Origin: Pseudomonas sp. REP124
Lineage (GTDB): Bacteria > Pseudomonadota > Gammaproteobacteria > Pseudomonadales > Pseudomonadaceae
Assembly: GCF_020164475.1 (NCBI RefSeq)
Contig: NZ_JAIQWX010000043.1
Span: forward strand, 1-43,275
Direction of reading: 5' to 3'
Length of the DNA: 43,275 nt
Part shown: positions 15,536-25,156 of the stretch, piece after piece
How positions within the stretch are numbered: position 1 is the stretch's first letter
How the letters are laid out: each line of letters opens with the position of its first letter
The notes under the pieces: model-generated
Told to the model about the DNA's origin: nothing
The model's database searches: none
Seen by the model: only the letters and a program-made list of their open reading frames with translations
Position numbers and translations under genes: made by a program

Positions 15536-16441
15536 ATGGATCGTCTACAAGCAATGCGGGTGTTCGTCACGGTGGTCGACCTGGGTAGCCAGTCGGCCGC
15601 CGCCGAGCATCTGGAGCTGTCCCGGCCGGTGGTGTCCCGCTATCTGGCGGAGCTCGAAGACTGGGTCGGCGCACGCCTGATGCATCGCACTACGCGCAAG
15701 TTGAGCCTGACCGCCGCCGGCAGCGAAACCCTGCCCCGTTGCCGGCAGATGCTGGAGTTGTGCAACGATTTGCAGGCTGCGGTCAGCGAACCGGAGGATG
15801 CGCCGCGCGGCCAGTTGCGCATCAGCGTCAGCACCTCCTTCGGTCAGGCGCAACTGGCCGATGCCATGGCCGCTTATGTGAAGCGCTACCCCGGTGTCAG
15901 CATCGACATGCAGATGATCGATCGCACGGTGAACCTGGTGGACGAGCGCATCGATCTGGCGATTCGCACCAGCACCGAACTGGACCCCAACCTGATCGCC
16001 CGGCGCCTGACCGTGTGTCGTTCGGTGATCTGCGCCTCACCCGCCTACCTGCGCGAGCACCCGGCACTGCAAAGGGTCGAGGACCTGAGTAGGCACAACT
16101 GCCTGACCCATTCCTACTTCGGCAAGAGCCTGTGGCATTTCGAACAGGACGGCGAGCAGGTTTCGGTGCCGGTGCAGGGCAACATCAGCGCCAACGAAGC
16201 CAGCACCCTGCTGCGCGCGGCGATGGCCGGGGCCGGCGTGGCGATGCTGCCGACCTATCAGGCCGGGGTGCATATCCACAGCGGCGAACTGGTGCGCCTG
16301 CTGCCGCAAGCCGAACCACGGCAGATGAACGTGTATGCGGTGTATGCCTCGCGCAAGCACATGCCGGCGGCGTTGCGCAGCTTGCTGGATTTTCTGGTGG
16401 AGAGATTTCCCGAAGAGCCTGCTTGGGATGCCGGCCTGTAA
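15536..16441 (+). CDS. LysR-family transcriptional regulator
   Basis: A 301-aa LysR protein. The DNA-binding domain is residues 1-60 (MDRLQAMRVFVTVVDLGS, then AAAEHLELSRPVVSRYLAEL); the effector domain starts about residue 88 with GQLRISVSTSFGQ. The opening belongs to the large group that controls nearby oxidoreductases or hydrolases. It diverges from the exported MBL-fold gene, its likely target. No strong Shine-Dalgarno is visible before the ATG. A REPIN follows. Confidence 0.87.
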   Translation: MDRLQAMRVFVTVVDLGSQSAAAEHLELSRPVVSRYLAELEDWVGARLMHRTTRKLSLTAAGSETLPRCRQMLELCNDLQAAVSEPEDAPRGQLRISVSTSFGQAQLADAMAAYVKRYPGVSIDMQMIDRTVNLVDERIDLAIRTSTELDPNLIARRLTVCRSVICASPAYLREHPALQRVEDLSRHNCLTHSYFGKSLWHFEQDGEQVSVPVQGNISANEASTLLRAAMAGAGVAMLPTYQAGVHIHSGELVRLLPQAEPRQMNVYAVYASRKHMPAALRSLLDFLVERFPEEPAWDAGL

Positions 16442-16469
16442 ACACATCCGCCTGTGGGAACACATCCCC

Positions 16470-16560
16470 TGTGGGAGCGGGCTTGCCCGCGATGGCGGCA
16501 TGACATTCAACACTGGTGTTGACTGAACCACCGCAATCGCGGGCAAGCCCGCTCCCACAA
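16470..16560. repeat. REPIN (GTGGGAGCGGGCTTGCCCGCGATGG type)
   Basis: TGTGGGAGCGGGCTTGCCCG at 16470 pairs with CGGGCAAGCCCGCTCCCACA ending at 16559. A stray CTGTGGGA fragment lies just before it at 16452. Confidence 0.88.
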
Positions 16561-16690
16561 AGTGGTCCCACAGGGTTCATCAGTGTTCTGAATACCGCGT
16601 CACATGCACACCCCCAACACACTGGCAACTCGCCGCCCCTGACCTATGCTCAAGGTAATACCCAAGGGTATTCGTTCAGAGGTCTATGCC

Positions 16691-16867
16691 ATGAACATCA
16701 GAACAAGAAGGTACCTCGCCATTTTCATCACCTGCGCGGTCACGCTCGGGCTTTATGGCGCGGCAGCCTGGCGCGTCGAGCAGTTGCGCAACCTGCCCCG
16801 TGACTACGCCAGCTGCAATTTCGAGCGTTGCATTCCCCACAACGCCACCCTCAACGCCCTGCGCTGA
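16691..16867 (+). CDS. Small single-pass membrane protein, 58 aa
   Basis: MNIRTRRYLAIFITCAVTLG starts a basic N-terminus followed by one hydrophobic segment (about residues 8-26). The rest is a 30-residue tail with two cysteines (SCNFERC) and a C-terminus of PHNATLNALR. Orientation rules place the tail in the periplasm, where the two Cys could form a disulfide. AGAGG at 16678-16682 lies 8 nt before ATG 16691, and an upstream in-frame ATG has no such site. I do not recognise the family. The stop codon lies within a hairpin shared with the convergent AraC-type gene. Confidence 0.65.
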   Translation: MNIRTRRYLAIFITCAVTLGLYGAAAWRVEQLRNLPRDYASCNFERCIPHNATLNALR

Positions 16868-16892
16868 ACGATCTTTCGAAGATCGCTTCAGC
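16863..16892. terminator. Hairpin shared by two convergent genes
   Basis: GCTGAA (16863-16868) / TTCAGC (16887-16892) encloses CGATCTT (16869-16875) / AAGATCG (16879-16885). That gives a 13-bp stem with one bulge and a 3-nt loop. Both stop codons, 16865-16867 (plus) and 16888-16890 (minus), lie within it. There is no T run, so factor-independent termination is uncertain. Confidence 0.5.
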
Positions 16893-17784
16893 TCGGGTTG
16901 TCCTGATCGGCCTTCAAGCGGTCGCGGAATGCTTTGGGCGAGATACCGACACGGCGCCGGAACAGGCGCGTGAAGTTGGTCGGATCGGAAAAGCCCAACA
17001 GGTCGGACATTTCATAGATCGTCATGCTGGTGTAGGTCAGCAAGCGCTTGGCCTCCAGCAATTGCCGCTCGTGCATGATCTGCAACGCCGGCTGCCCCGC
17101 CAGTTCGCGGCACGTGCCATTGAGGTGCGACACGGAGATGCCCAGCCGATGGGCCAGGTCCTCGACCTTGACGTGTTGCCGGTAAGTCTCTTCCACCAGT
17201 TGAATGAAACCGTTGAGGTACTCCCTCGCCCGCTGCGGACGCTGGTTGGCGGTATGGCGCTGGATCACCTGGCGGCTGACCCAGACCATGATCACGCTGA
17301 CCAGCGAATGCATGAGCATGTCCCGCGCCGGCTGATGGCTGGTGTACTCGGCTTGCAGCGCGGCGAACAGGCTATGCAGGTAATCGGCGTCCTGCGCGGC
17401 CGGATAGCTCTCGGCATGGGCCAGCGCATTCACCGAATGCCCGAGCTGCGCCTGCAGGTGAGCGATCAGGGGCGCGGCCAGGGTCACCACAAAACCTTCG
17501 ACGTCCTCTGAAAAACGGAATCCATGCACCGACAGCGGTGGCAGGATCTGGATCGCCGGTTCCGTCAGATGCGTACGTTTGCCTTCGATTTCAAGCTCTG
17601 CCTGACCTTTGAATACGAAGAGCAACTGGCACAGATCGGCGTGGCGGTGAGGTTTGATTTCCCATTGATGTTCGCGGCTGCGTTTGGAGATGGTTTCACA
17701 GTGCAGCAAGTCGGGGGTCGGCCAATCCAGGCTTTCACCGTAGAGCTTGAACACTGGAATCGAAGGCAGGTCAGGCTTGTTCAT
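16888..17784 (-). CDS. pobR: AraC-family activator PobR
   Basis: A 298-aa regulator of 4-hydroxybenzoate use. The N-terminal cupin has WEIKPHRHADLCQLLFVFKG (about residues 41-60). The C-terminal AraC helix-turn-helix pair is at about 200-290 (VEDLAHRLGISVSHLNGTCR; MSDLLGFSDPTNFTRLFRRR). It diverges from pobA with 181 bp between start codons, the standard pobR-pobA layout of Pseudomonas, in which the AraC-type PobR activates pobA with 4-hydroxybenzoate. I chose ATG 17784 (MNKPDLPSIPVF); a longer frame from 17829 has no ribosome site. TTGACA at 17874-17879 in the intergenic region could be the pobA -35, but the matching -10 is poor, as expected for an activated promoter. Confidence 0.85.
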   Translation of the reverse strand: MNKPDLPSIPVFKLYGESLDWPTPDLLHCETISKRSREHQWEIKPHRHADLCQLLFVFKGQAELEIEGKRTHLTEPAIQILPPLSVHGFRFSEDVEGFVVTLAAPLIAHLQAQLGHSVNALAHAESYPAAQDADYLHSLFAALQAEYTSHQPARDMLMHSLVSVIMVWVSRQVIQRHTANQRPQRAREYLNGFIQLVEETYRQHVKVEDLAHRLGISVSHLNGTCRELAGQPALQIMHERQLLEAKRLLTYTSMTIYEMSDLLGFSDPTNFTRLFRRRVGISPKAFRDRLKADQDNPS

Positions 17785-17944
17785 CACTTCAATCCAGGCC
17801 TCGGAGTTGATGACGGGCGATAATCGCACCGATTGGCAGAATGTACAGGTATCGGCTCAGTTTTCACCTTCAATTGACAGACTCGCAAGTGAAAAATGCA
17901 AGCACTCGATCCACAAAAAACACTCACCGCCCCAGGTGGTGTAA

Positions 17945-19159
<1,215 letters not shown>

Positions 19160-19238
19160 CCTGCTACCGACTTACACTGGCGAGCATCCCCGCTCGCCCG
19201 TGCCTCGTGCGGGACTCTCACTGCCCGCAGGTTCTCCC

Positions 19239-20756
19239 GTGACCAATCTCAACCACCCCGAAACGCCCAAGCCCGCCATCCGCAGCGTATTGATCGCGCT
19301 GATGCTGGCGATTTTTCTCGGCGCCCTGGACCAGACCATCGTCGCCGTGTCGATGCCGGCCATCTCCGCCCAGTTCAAGGATGTCAGCCTGCTGGCTTGG
19401 GTGATTTCCGGCTACATGGTGGCGATGACGGTGGCGGTGCCGATCTACGGCAAGCTGGGCGACCTGTACGGGCGGCGCAAGTTGATGCTGTTCGGCATGG
19501 GCCTGTTCACCCTGGCCTCGTTGTTCTGCGGCCTGGCTCAGAACATGGAGCAACTGGTGCTGGCGCGGATATTCCAGGGCATCGGCGCCGGCGGGATGAT
19601 TTCCGTCAGCCAGGCGATCATCGGCGACATCGTGCCACCGCGGGAACGGGGTCGCTATCAGGGTTATTTCAGCAGCATGTACGCAGTGGCCAGTGTGGCC
19701 GGGCCGGTCCTGGGCGGCTACATGACCGAATACCTGTCCTGGCGCTGGGTGTTTCTGATCAACCTGCCGCTGGGGCTGGGTGCGTATTGGGTGGCGCGAC
19801 GCAATCTGGTGGGTCTGCCGATTCCACAGCGCAAACCGATCATCGATTACCTCGGCACGCTGCTGATGATCATTGGCCTGACCGCCCTGCTGCTCGGTAT
19901 CACTCAAGTCGGACAGGGGCATTCATGGCGCAGCAGTGAAGTGCTGGGGCTGTTTGCCTGTGCGGTGGTGGTGCTGGCTGTTTTCGTCAGGCATGAGCGT
20001 CGAGCACGGGAGCCGTTGCTGCCGATGCACTTGTTCGCCAATAGCAACGCCCTTCTATGCTGGTGCACGATTTTCTTCACCAGTTTCCAGGCGATTTCGT
20101 TGATCGTGTTGATGCCACTGCGCTTTCAGAGCGTCACCGGCGCCGGTGCCGACAGTGCGGCCCTGCATCTGCTGCCGCTGGCGATGGGACTGCCGATCGG
20201 TGCTTATTTCGCCGGGCGTCGAACTTCCGTGACCGGTCGCTACAAGCCGCAGATTCTCGCCGGAGCGATCCTGATGCCAATCTCGATCCTGGGCATGGCC
20301 TTCAGCCCGCCCCAGGCTTTTTTGCTGAGCAGTCTGTTCATGCTGCTCAGCGGAATTTCTTCGGGCATGCAATTTCCCACCTCGCTGGTGGGTGCGCAGA
20401 ACTCAGTGGATCAACGGGACATCGGCGTGGCGACCAGCACCACCAACCTGTTCCGCTCTCTGGGCGGTGCAGTGGGCGTGGCGTTGATGTCGGCGCTGTT
20501 GCTGGCGTTGCTGCAGGATTCGAGCTTCGCCCACCTGACCGGCTCGGCGCTGGTCGGTGAAGGACACTCGGGCAATGTCCTGCTGGACGGCCTGAACGCA
20601 GCGCCGGGTGATGCGCAGGATGCCTTGCGCGGCGAACTGCTGCTGACCTTCCGGGATTTGCTGATGGTCAGTGCGGGGGTGGCGTTGCTGGGGTTGGCGG
20701 CGGCGGTGGCGATGCCGAACAGGATGTTGCGGGGGCGGGAAGACAAGGTTCGATAG
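19239..20756 (+). CDS. DHA2-family MFS multidrug exporter (EmrB/QacA type)
   Basis: About 505 aa with 14 predicted membrane segments. The first helix has FLGALDQTIVAVSMPAIS, motif A is GKLGDLYGRRKLMLFG, and the antiporter motif C region has SVAGPVLGGYMTEYLSWRW. These mark the DHA2 drug:H+ antiporter branch. I place the start at GTG 19239, with GCAGG 7 nt upstream. Alternatives are ATG 19143, which would overlap the end of pobA, or an upstream ATG inside pobA; both add sequence unlike the family. It follows pobA by 79 bp on the same strand, so export of an aromatic compound is possible. No adaptor (EmrA) gene is nearby. Confidence 0.85.
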   Translation: MTNLNHPETPKPAIRSVLIALMLAIFLGALDQTIVAVSMPAISAQFKDVSLLAWVISGYMVAMTVAVPIYGKLGDLYGRRKLMLFGMGLFTLASLFCGLAQNMEQLVLARIFQGIGAGGMISVSQAIIGDIVPPRERGRYQGYFSSMYAVASVAGPVLGGYMTEYLSWRWVFLINLPLGLGAYWVARRNLVGLPIPQRKPIIDYLGTLLMIIGLTALLLGITQVGQGHSWRSSEVLGLFACAVVVLAVFVRHERRAREPLLPMHLFANSNALLCWCTIFFTSFQAISLIVLMPLRFQSVTGAGADSAALHLLPLAMGLPIGAYFAGRRTSVTGRYKPQILAGAILMPISILGMAFSPPQAFLLSSLFMLLSGISSGMQFPTSLVGAQNSVDQRDIGVATSTTNLFRSLGGAVGVALMSALLLALLQDSSFAHLTGSALVGEGHSGNVLLDGLNAAPGDAQDALRGELLLTFRDLLMVSAGVALLGLAAAVAMPNRMLRGREDKVR

Positions 20757-20773
20757 TTAAAGCGAGTCGCCTG

Positions 20774-20859
20774 CATTCGCGAGCAAGCCCGCTCCCACAT
20801 TTGACCGCGCTCTTACATGGAAACGGAGTCGAAGGTGGGAGCGGGCTTGCTCGCGAAAG
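20774..20859. repeat. REP pair, outward orientation
   Basis: TTCGCGAGCAAGCCCGCTCCCAC at about 20775 and GTGGGAGCGGGCTTGCTCGCGAA ending near 20857 are inverted copies with GTGGGAGC ends inward. It lies between convergent genes (the MFS exporter and the coiled-coil gene). Confidence 0.87.
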
Positions 20860-20878
20860 CGATTGATCGCAGATCAGC

Positions 20879-21748
20879 CTACTGCCGGGCGCGCAGCTGC
20901 TGCTGCAGATTCTGAATCTGCGCCTGAAGGGTGTTGATGTTGCGGGTCACCTGGCCACGGAAAGCGTCGAACTCAGCCGTGTTGGTCGAGCCCTGAGGCG
21001 TCGCCGGGCGGTTGTCCTGCTCGCTCTTGAGCACCACGATTTCCTGCTCCAGGCGCTCGATGGCCGCGCTTGGATTACCCTGCTTTTTCAGAGCGGTGAT
21101 ATCCGCGCCAAGGCTCTTGAGCTGGGCATCGAATTTATCGGTCTCCGCCGGGGCATTTTTCAGTGCGGTCAGTTCGCTGGTCACGGTTTTGAGCTGGGCC
21201 TGCAATTGCGCATTGGCGGCCTGCTGTTCGGCGTTCTGCGCGGCGGCCTGGGCCAGGCGCTTGTCCAGCTCGCTGGTCTGCGCGCTCATCTGCGCCAGTC
21301 TCTTGTCCAGATCCGAGGCCTGACCGGCCACGCCCTGTTGCTGCTGCCCTTGATCACGCAGTCTGGTTTCCAGCTGTTTGATCTGCAGCTTGAACGCTTC
21401 GCTATCAGTGGTGACGTTGGTCTGGCTGGCGACCACCTTGCCGGAAATGTCCTGCAAGCGCCCCGCCGCTTCCTCGCTGATCCGCGCGAAACTTTCCTGG
21501 GTCGCGACCAGTTGCTGCTCCATCAGCGAGATCTGCTGAAAGCTCCACCAGGCCAGGCCCGCGAAGGCAAAGAACAAGGCGCCGACCAGCGCCCACAGCG
21601 GCCCGGTGCTCGCGCCCTTGACCTTTACGACCGGTGCCGGCCGTGAGTGCACGGAATTGCGCGCGGTAACCGGATAATCATCATCGTCATCGAGGCTGTC
21701 GGCACGCAGGCTCGGTACATCGAAGTCGTCGTTGGCATCATTACGCAT
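20879..21748 (-). CDS. Membrane-anchored coiled-coil protein, function unknown
   Basis: A 289-aa protein. The acidic N-terminal tail (DSLDDDDDYPV at about 18-28) is cytoplasmic. One hydrophobic anchor follows (GPLWALVGALFFAFAGLAWW, about 50-70). The remainder is almost entirely Gln/Ala/Leu-rich heptads predicted as a long periplasmic coiled coil, including the duplicated block SELDKRLAQ / SDLDKRLAQ and the C-terminal LQAQIQNLQQQLRARQ. No enzymatic motif is visible. Start ATG 21748 (MRNDANDDF) is the first sensible one; its ribosome site is weak. A spacer or envelope-organising role is inference only. Confidence 0.75.
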   Translation of the reverse strand: MRNDANDDFDVPSLRADSLDDDDDYPVTARNSVHSRPAPVVKVKGASTGPLWALVGALFFAFAGLAWWSFQQISLMEQQLVATQESFARISEEAAGRLQDISGKVVASQTNVTTDSEAFKLQIKQLETRLRDQGQQQQGVAGQASDLDKRLAQMSAQTSELDKRLAQAAAQNAEQQAANAQLQAQLKTVTSELTALKNAPAETDKFDAQLKSLGADITALKKQGNPSAAIERLEQEIVVLKSEQDNRPATPQGSTNTAEFDAFRGQVTRNINTLQAQIQNLQQQLRARQ

Positions 21749-21859
21749 GGCTATTGAGTCAACCTCTATGAATCGGTGATGGCGTTGTGATGTGAGTATA
21801 CCCCGCAACCGCCGCAACGATTGACCCTCAACCCCCAAGTCGGTTCAGTGTCGGGCCGA

Positions 21860-22852
21860 TCAGCGGAACGCCTGGGCTTTCCACCAGGCGCAGAACTCGT
21901 CGAGGGCAGTCCACAGGCTGACCTTCGGGTCGTAGTCCAGATAATGCCGGGCGCGGCTGATGTCGAGGGTGAAATTTTTGTTCATCACCTGCATGCCCAG
22001 GCGCGACAGCGTCGGCTCCGGGCGCCCCGGCCACAGCTTGCAGGCGCCTTCATTGAGCGCCGCCACGGAGTAGGCCAGGCCGTAGGAGCGATAGCGCGTG
22101 ACCTGCGGCACTTCCATCGCTCGCATCACGTAATTGACCACGTCCCACAGCGGAATCGGCGTGCCGTTGCTGATGTTGTAGGCACGGCCCAGGGCCGAGC
22201 CGCTGGCCAGCAGACTGCTGAGCAGGGCTTCGTTGAGGTTTTGCACGCTGGTGAAATCGACCTTGTTCAGGCCGTTGCCGACGATCGACAGGCGCCCTTT
22301 GCGCTGCATCTTCAGCAAGCGAGGGAAGATGCTCATGTCGCCGGCGCCGGTGACGAAGCGCGGACGCAGGGCGAGGGTTTCCAGACCGAACTCCTGAGCA
22401 CCGAAGACCTTCTGCTCGGCCAGGTATTTGGTCGCGGCATAGGGATGCTTGAAGCGCTTGGGCACCTGCTCTTCGGTCAGGCCCAGATGATCGCGACCGT
22501 CGAAATAGATCGACGGCGAGGACAGATGCACCAGCCGCCGGACCCGCTGCTTCAGGCAGGCTTCGACCACGTTTTCGGTGACCTCGACATTGCTCTGGTG
22601 AAAATCCTGATAACGCCCCCACACCCCTACGGCTCCTGCGCAATGCACCACGGCCTCGACGTCGGCACACAGCTCGCGGGTAAACCCCGGATCGCTCAGA
22701 TCGCCCTGGACGAAATCGGCGCCACGGCGCACCAGATGCTCCACCGCTTCGGCCCGGCGTCCGTTGACCCGCACATCCAGCCCCTGCTCCAGGGCGAAAC
22801 GCGCAAAGCGTCCGCCGATGAAGCCGCTTGCGCCGGTGACCAGAATTTTCAT
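21860..22852 (-). CDS. NAD-dependent epimerase/dehydratase (extended SDR)
   Basis: A 330-aa extended short-chain dehydrogenase. The Rossmann motif is GASGFIGG (7-14), and the catalytic pair lies in HPYAATK (Tyr138, Lys142) with LSSPSIYFDG supplying the Ser region. The closest visible resemblance is to 3-beta-hydroxysteroid dehydrogenase/isomerase-like SDRs, acting on a nucleotide sugar or a hydroxy compound. It sits downstream of argP on the same strand, 88 bp away, in an order that matches P. aeruginosa near PA4361-PA4363. The natural substrate is unknown. Confidence 0.85.
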   Translation of the reverse strand: MKILVTGASGFIGGRFARFALEQGLDVRVNGRRAEAVEHLVRRGADFVQGDLSDPGFTRELCADVEAVVHCAGAVGVWGRYQDFHQSNVEVTENVVEACLKQRVRRLVHLSSPSIYFDGRDHLGLTEEQVPKRFKHPYAATKYLAEQKVFGAQEFGLETLALRPRFVTGAGDMSIFPRLLKMQRKGRLSIVGNGLNKVDFTSVQNLNEALLSSLLASGSALGRAYNISNGTPIPLWDVVNYVMRAMEVPQVTRYRSYGLAYSVAALNEGACKLWPGRPEPTLSRLGMQVMNKNFTLDISRARHYLDYDPKVSLWTALDEFCAWWKAQAFR

Positions 22853-22882
22853 GGACGATTCCTTGGGATACGGAAACAGCTA

Positions 22883-22936
22883 CAAGCTGCAAATTGAATG
22901 ATGATGCGCAGGCCTTCACTTGCCGCTTGCAGCTTG
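22883..22936. repeat. 10-bp inverted repeat between argP and the epimerase gene
   Basis: CAAGCTGCAA (22883-22892) and TTGCAGCTTG (22927-22936) form a stem with a 34-nt loop just after argP. The AAGCTGCAA core resembles a minor dispersed Pseudomonas intergenic repeat. It could be a weak transcript end. Confidence 0.4.
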
Positions 22937-22940
22937 ACGC

Positions 22941-23840
22941 TCACAGCTGCCCGTAGGGCACCAACCATTGCTTTGTCGCGCGCAGCAATTGATCGGTGAG
23001 TAACCCGAGCAACTGCCCGCCATTGCGCCAATGATGCCAGTACAGCGGCACATCGATCGGTTTATCTGGCAACAGCTCGCGCAAGATGCCGCTTTTCAGT
23101 TGGTCGCGAACCTGCAACTCGGGCACCAGTCCCCAGCCGAGTCCCGCTTCGGCCAGGCGCAAAAAGCCTTCCGACGAGGGGCACAAATGGTGTTCGAAAC
23201 CGCCATCGACGCCGAGGGAGGCCAGGTAGCGATGCTGTAGAAAATCATCCGGGCCGTAAACCACCGCCGGGGTTCGCGCCAGTTGCTCGGCCCGTACACC
23301 ATCGGGGAAATGCCGTTCGATAAAGGCCGGGCTGGCCAGTGCGCGGTAACGCATCGCCCCCAGCAACACGCTACGTGCGCCGGCCACCGGGCGCTCGCTG
23401 GCACACAGGCAGGCCGCCACTTCACCGGCGCGCATGCGCTTGAGGCCAACGGTCTGGTCTTCCACGACCAGGTCGAGCAACACATGCTGGTCGGCGCAAA
23501 AGTCGCCCATGGCTTGCGCCCACCAGGTCGCCAGGCTGTCGGCGTTCAGCGCGATGCGCAAGCGCTCGGGCAGCCCTTCTTCATCCAGCGCCGGCACCAG
23601 GCTTTGCAGATCCCGTTCGAGCAGGCGCACCTGCTGCACATGGTTGAGCAGGCGCCGGCCGATTTCCGTCGGCGATGGCGGCGTGCCCCGCACCAGCACC
23701 GGTTGCCCGACCCGCGCTTCGAGCAATTTGATCCGCTGGGAAATCGCCGACTGCGACAACCCCAGCACCTGCGCGGCCCGTTCGAAACCCGCCTGCTCGA
23801 CCACGGCGGCGAGGGCGGAGAGCAATTTATAGTCGAACAT
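22941..23840 (-). CDS. argP: LysR-family regulator ArgP (IciA)
   Basis: A 299-aa regulator, the usual ArgP length. The DNA-binding helix-turn-helix is AGFERAAQVLGLSQSAISQR (about residues 17-36), with a long effector domain (LRIALNADSLATWW at about 95-108). ArgP activates the basic-amino-acid exporter gene argO, sensing arginine and lysine. Here it diverges from an ACT-domain gene and argO, matching PA4363 (iciA)-PA4364-PA4365 in P. aeruginosa. ATG 23840 (MFDYKLLSALAAV) is the family start; a 32-residue upstream extension is not credible. Confidence 0.9.
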   Translation of the reverse strand: MFDYKLLSALAAVVEQAGFERAAQVLGLSQSAISQRIKLLEARVGQPVLVRGTPPSPTEIGRRLLNHVQQVRLLERDLQSLVPALDEEGLPERLRIALNADSLATWWAQAMGDFCADQHVLLDLVVEDQTVGLKRMRAGEVAACLCASERPVAGARSVLLGAMRYRALASPAFIERHFPDGVRAEQLARTPAVVYGPDDFLQHRYLASLGVDGGFEHHLCPSSEGFLRLAEAGLGWGLVPELQVRDQLKSGILRELLPDKPIDVPLYWHHWRNGGQLLGLLTDQLLRATKQWLVPYGQL

Positions 23841-23936
23841 CAGTTTTCCTAATGAGCGATCAGCAGTATTGGTTTTTCTTATACAGCCTTGTACCGGAGA
23901 ATGGCCAGCAAGAACTCTCGAACAGGAAACACCCAA

Positions 23937-24338
23937 ATGGCTGGCGAAACTTCATTGGCAACGCTGCTGCGCAGCATGAGCCCGCAACTCAATGCCGGCG
24001 AATACGTGTTCTGCACCGTGAGCGACGGGCAGTTGCCGGCGGGTCTGGAAATCATCGGCAGCTTTCGCGAGCAGGAAGGTTTGACGGTCATTCTCGAACG
24101 CTCACTGGCAGAACAGGCCGGCTTGAGCTTCGACTACGTCGCGGCCTGGATCACCCTGAACGTGCACTCGGCCCTGGAAGCCGTGGGCCTGACCGCCGCA
24201 TTCGCCACGGCGCTGGGCCAGGCCGGCATCAGTTGCAACGTGATCGCCGGGTATTACCACGACCATCTGTTCGTCGGCCAGGCCGACGCCGAACGCGCCG
24301 TGGACGTGCTGCGCAAACTGGCAGCGAATGCGGAGTAA
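23937..24338 (+). CDS. ACT-domain protein upstream of argO
   Basis: A 133-aa cytoplasmic protein with an ACT-like fold (two-part domain; GLTVILERSLAEQAGLSFDY and ALGQAGISCNVIAGYYHDHL, then DAERAVDVLRKLAA). ACT domains commonly bind amino acids, so it may sense or buffer arginine or lysine for the exporter. The start at 23937 has AGGAA 8 nt before; earlier in-frame starts (TTG 23889, ATG 23901) are poor. Its stop is 5 nt before argO, and its last codons carry the argO ribosome site. It occupies the position of PA4364. Confidence 0.78.
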   Translation: MAGETSLATLLRSMSPQLNAGEYVFCTVSDGQLPAGLEIIGSFREQEGLTVILERSLAEQAGLSFDYVAAWITLNVHSALEAVGLTAAFATALGQAGISCNVIAGYYHDHLFVGQADAERAVDVLRKLAANAE

Positions 24339-24343
24339 TTATC

Positions 24344-24946
24344 ATGTGGCAAAGCTATGTAAACGGCCTCCTGGTGGCCTTCGGCCTGATCATGGCGATC
24401 GGCACGCAGAACGCCTTCGTGCTGGCGCAAAGCCTGCGCCGTGAGCATCACTTGCCGGTGGCGGCGTTGTGCGTGATGTGCGATGCGATTCTGGTGGCCG
24501 CCGGGGTGTTCGGATTGGCCACGGTGCTGGCGCAGAACCCGACTTTGCTGGCGGTCGCCCGTTGGGGTGGCGCGGTGTTTTTGATCTGGTACGGCAGCCA
24601 GGCGCTGCGAAGGGCCTTTTCCAGGCAAAGCCTGCACCAGGGTGAAAACCAGACAGTGCGCTCCCTGCGGGCGGTGATGCTCAGCGCGTTGGCCGTGACC
24701 CTGCTCAACCCGCATGTCTATCTGGATACGGTGCTGCTGATCGGCTCTCTAGGGGCGCAACAGTCGGTGCCCGGGGCTTACGTGGTCGGCGCCGCAACTG
24801 CTTCGTTGCTGTGGTTCTTCACCCTGGCACTGGGCGCCGCGTGGCTGGCACCGTGGCTGGCCCGGCCGAGTACCTGGCGCATTCTCGACCTGTTGGTGGC
24901 GGTCATGATGTTCGCGGTCGCGTTGCAGCTGATCACGGCGGGCTGA
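24344..24946 (+). CDS. argO: Arginine/lysine exporter, LysE family
   Basis: A 200-aa inner-membrane exporter with about six hydrophobic segments. The start YVNGLLVAFGLIMAIGTQNA and TLLNPHVYLDTVLLIGSLG carry the conserved GTQNAFV and NPHVYLDT signatures of the LysE/ArgO family. It expels excess basic amino acids, which fits control by the divergent ArgP. GGAG (24332-24335) lies 8 nt before ATG 24344, inside the end of the ACT gene, so the pair is co-transcribed. Confidence 0.88.
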   Translation: MWQSYVNGLLVAFGLIMAIGTQNAFVLAQSLRREHHLPVAALCVMCDAILVAAGVFGLATVLAQNPTLLAVARWGGAVFLIWYGSQALRRAFSRQSLHQGENQTVRSLRAVMLSALAVTLLNPHVYLDTVLLIGSLGAQQSVPGAYVVGAATASLLWFFTLALGAAWLAPWLARPSTWRILDLLVAVMMFAVALQLITAG

Positions 24947-24961
24947 TTTATTTCCAACGTC

Positions 24962-25016
24962 TCTTTATTCCAAACCACTCTTTATTCCAAACAGCTCTGG
25001 AACCTCTATTCCACAC
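24962..25016 (+). repeat. Direct repeats TCTTTATTCCAAAC between argO and sodB
   Basis: Two perfect 14-mers at 24962 and 24979, 17 bp apart, plus degenerate copies TTTATTTCCAAC (24947) and TCTATTCCACAC (25005). They fill most of the gap upstream of the sodB -10 element. They could be operator half-sites or decayed slipped repeats. Confidence 0.55.
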
Positions 25017-25046
25017 AGTTGTTGCGTGGTTATGCCGCACCCCCGG

Positions 25047-25055
25047 TGCTATGAT
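25047..25055 (+). promoter_or_regulatory. Extended -10 promoter element of sodB
   Basis: TGCTATGAT fits an extended -10 (TG-N-TATAAT), 102 nt before the sodB start. No good -35 stands at 17 bp, which extended -10 promoters tolerate. The implied leader of about 95 nt would include the ribosome site that Fe-responsive small RNAs (PrrF class) target in sodB mRNAs of other Pseudomonas. Confidence 0.45.
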
Positions 25056-25156
25056 CCGACCCTGCGCCGCAAAGAGTACAAAACTCCCCGGCGCTAGTCT
25101 GGCCGCCCGTGATCGGCCTTGCGCTCACCGCACCTGACCTGATTAGGAGATCCACC

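Noticed and set aside
17874..17902. Sigma-70 promoter for pobA with TTGACA
   Set aside because: The -35 is perfect but no acceptable -10 is found at 15-17 bp, so it is not listed as a promoter feature; activation by PobR may explain it.
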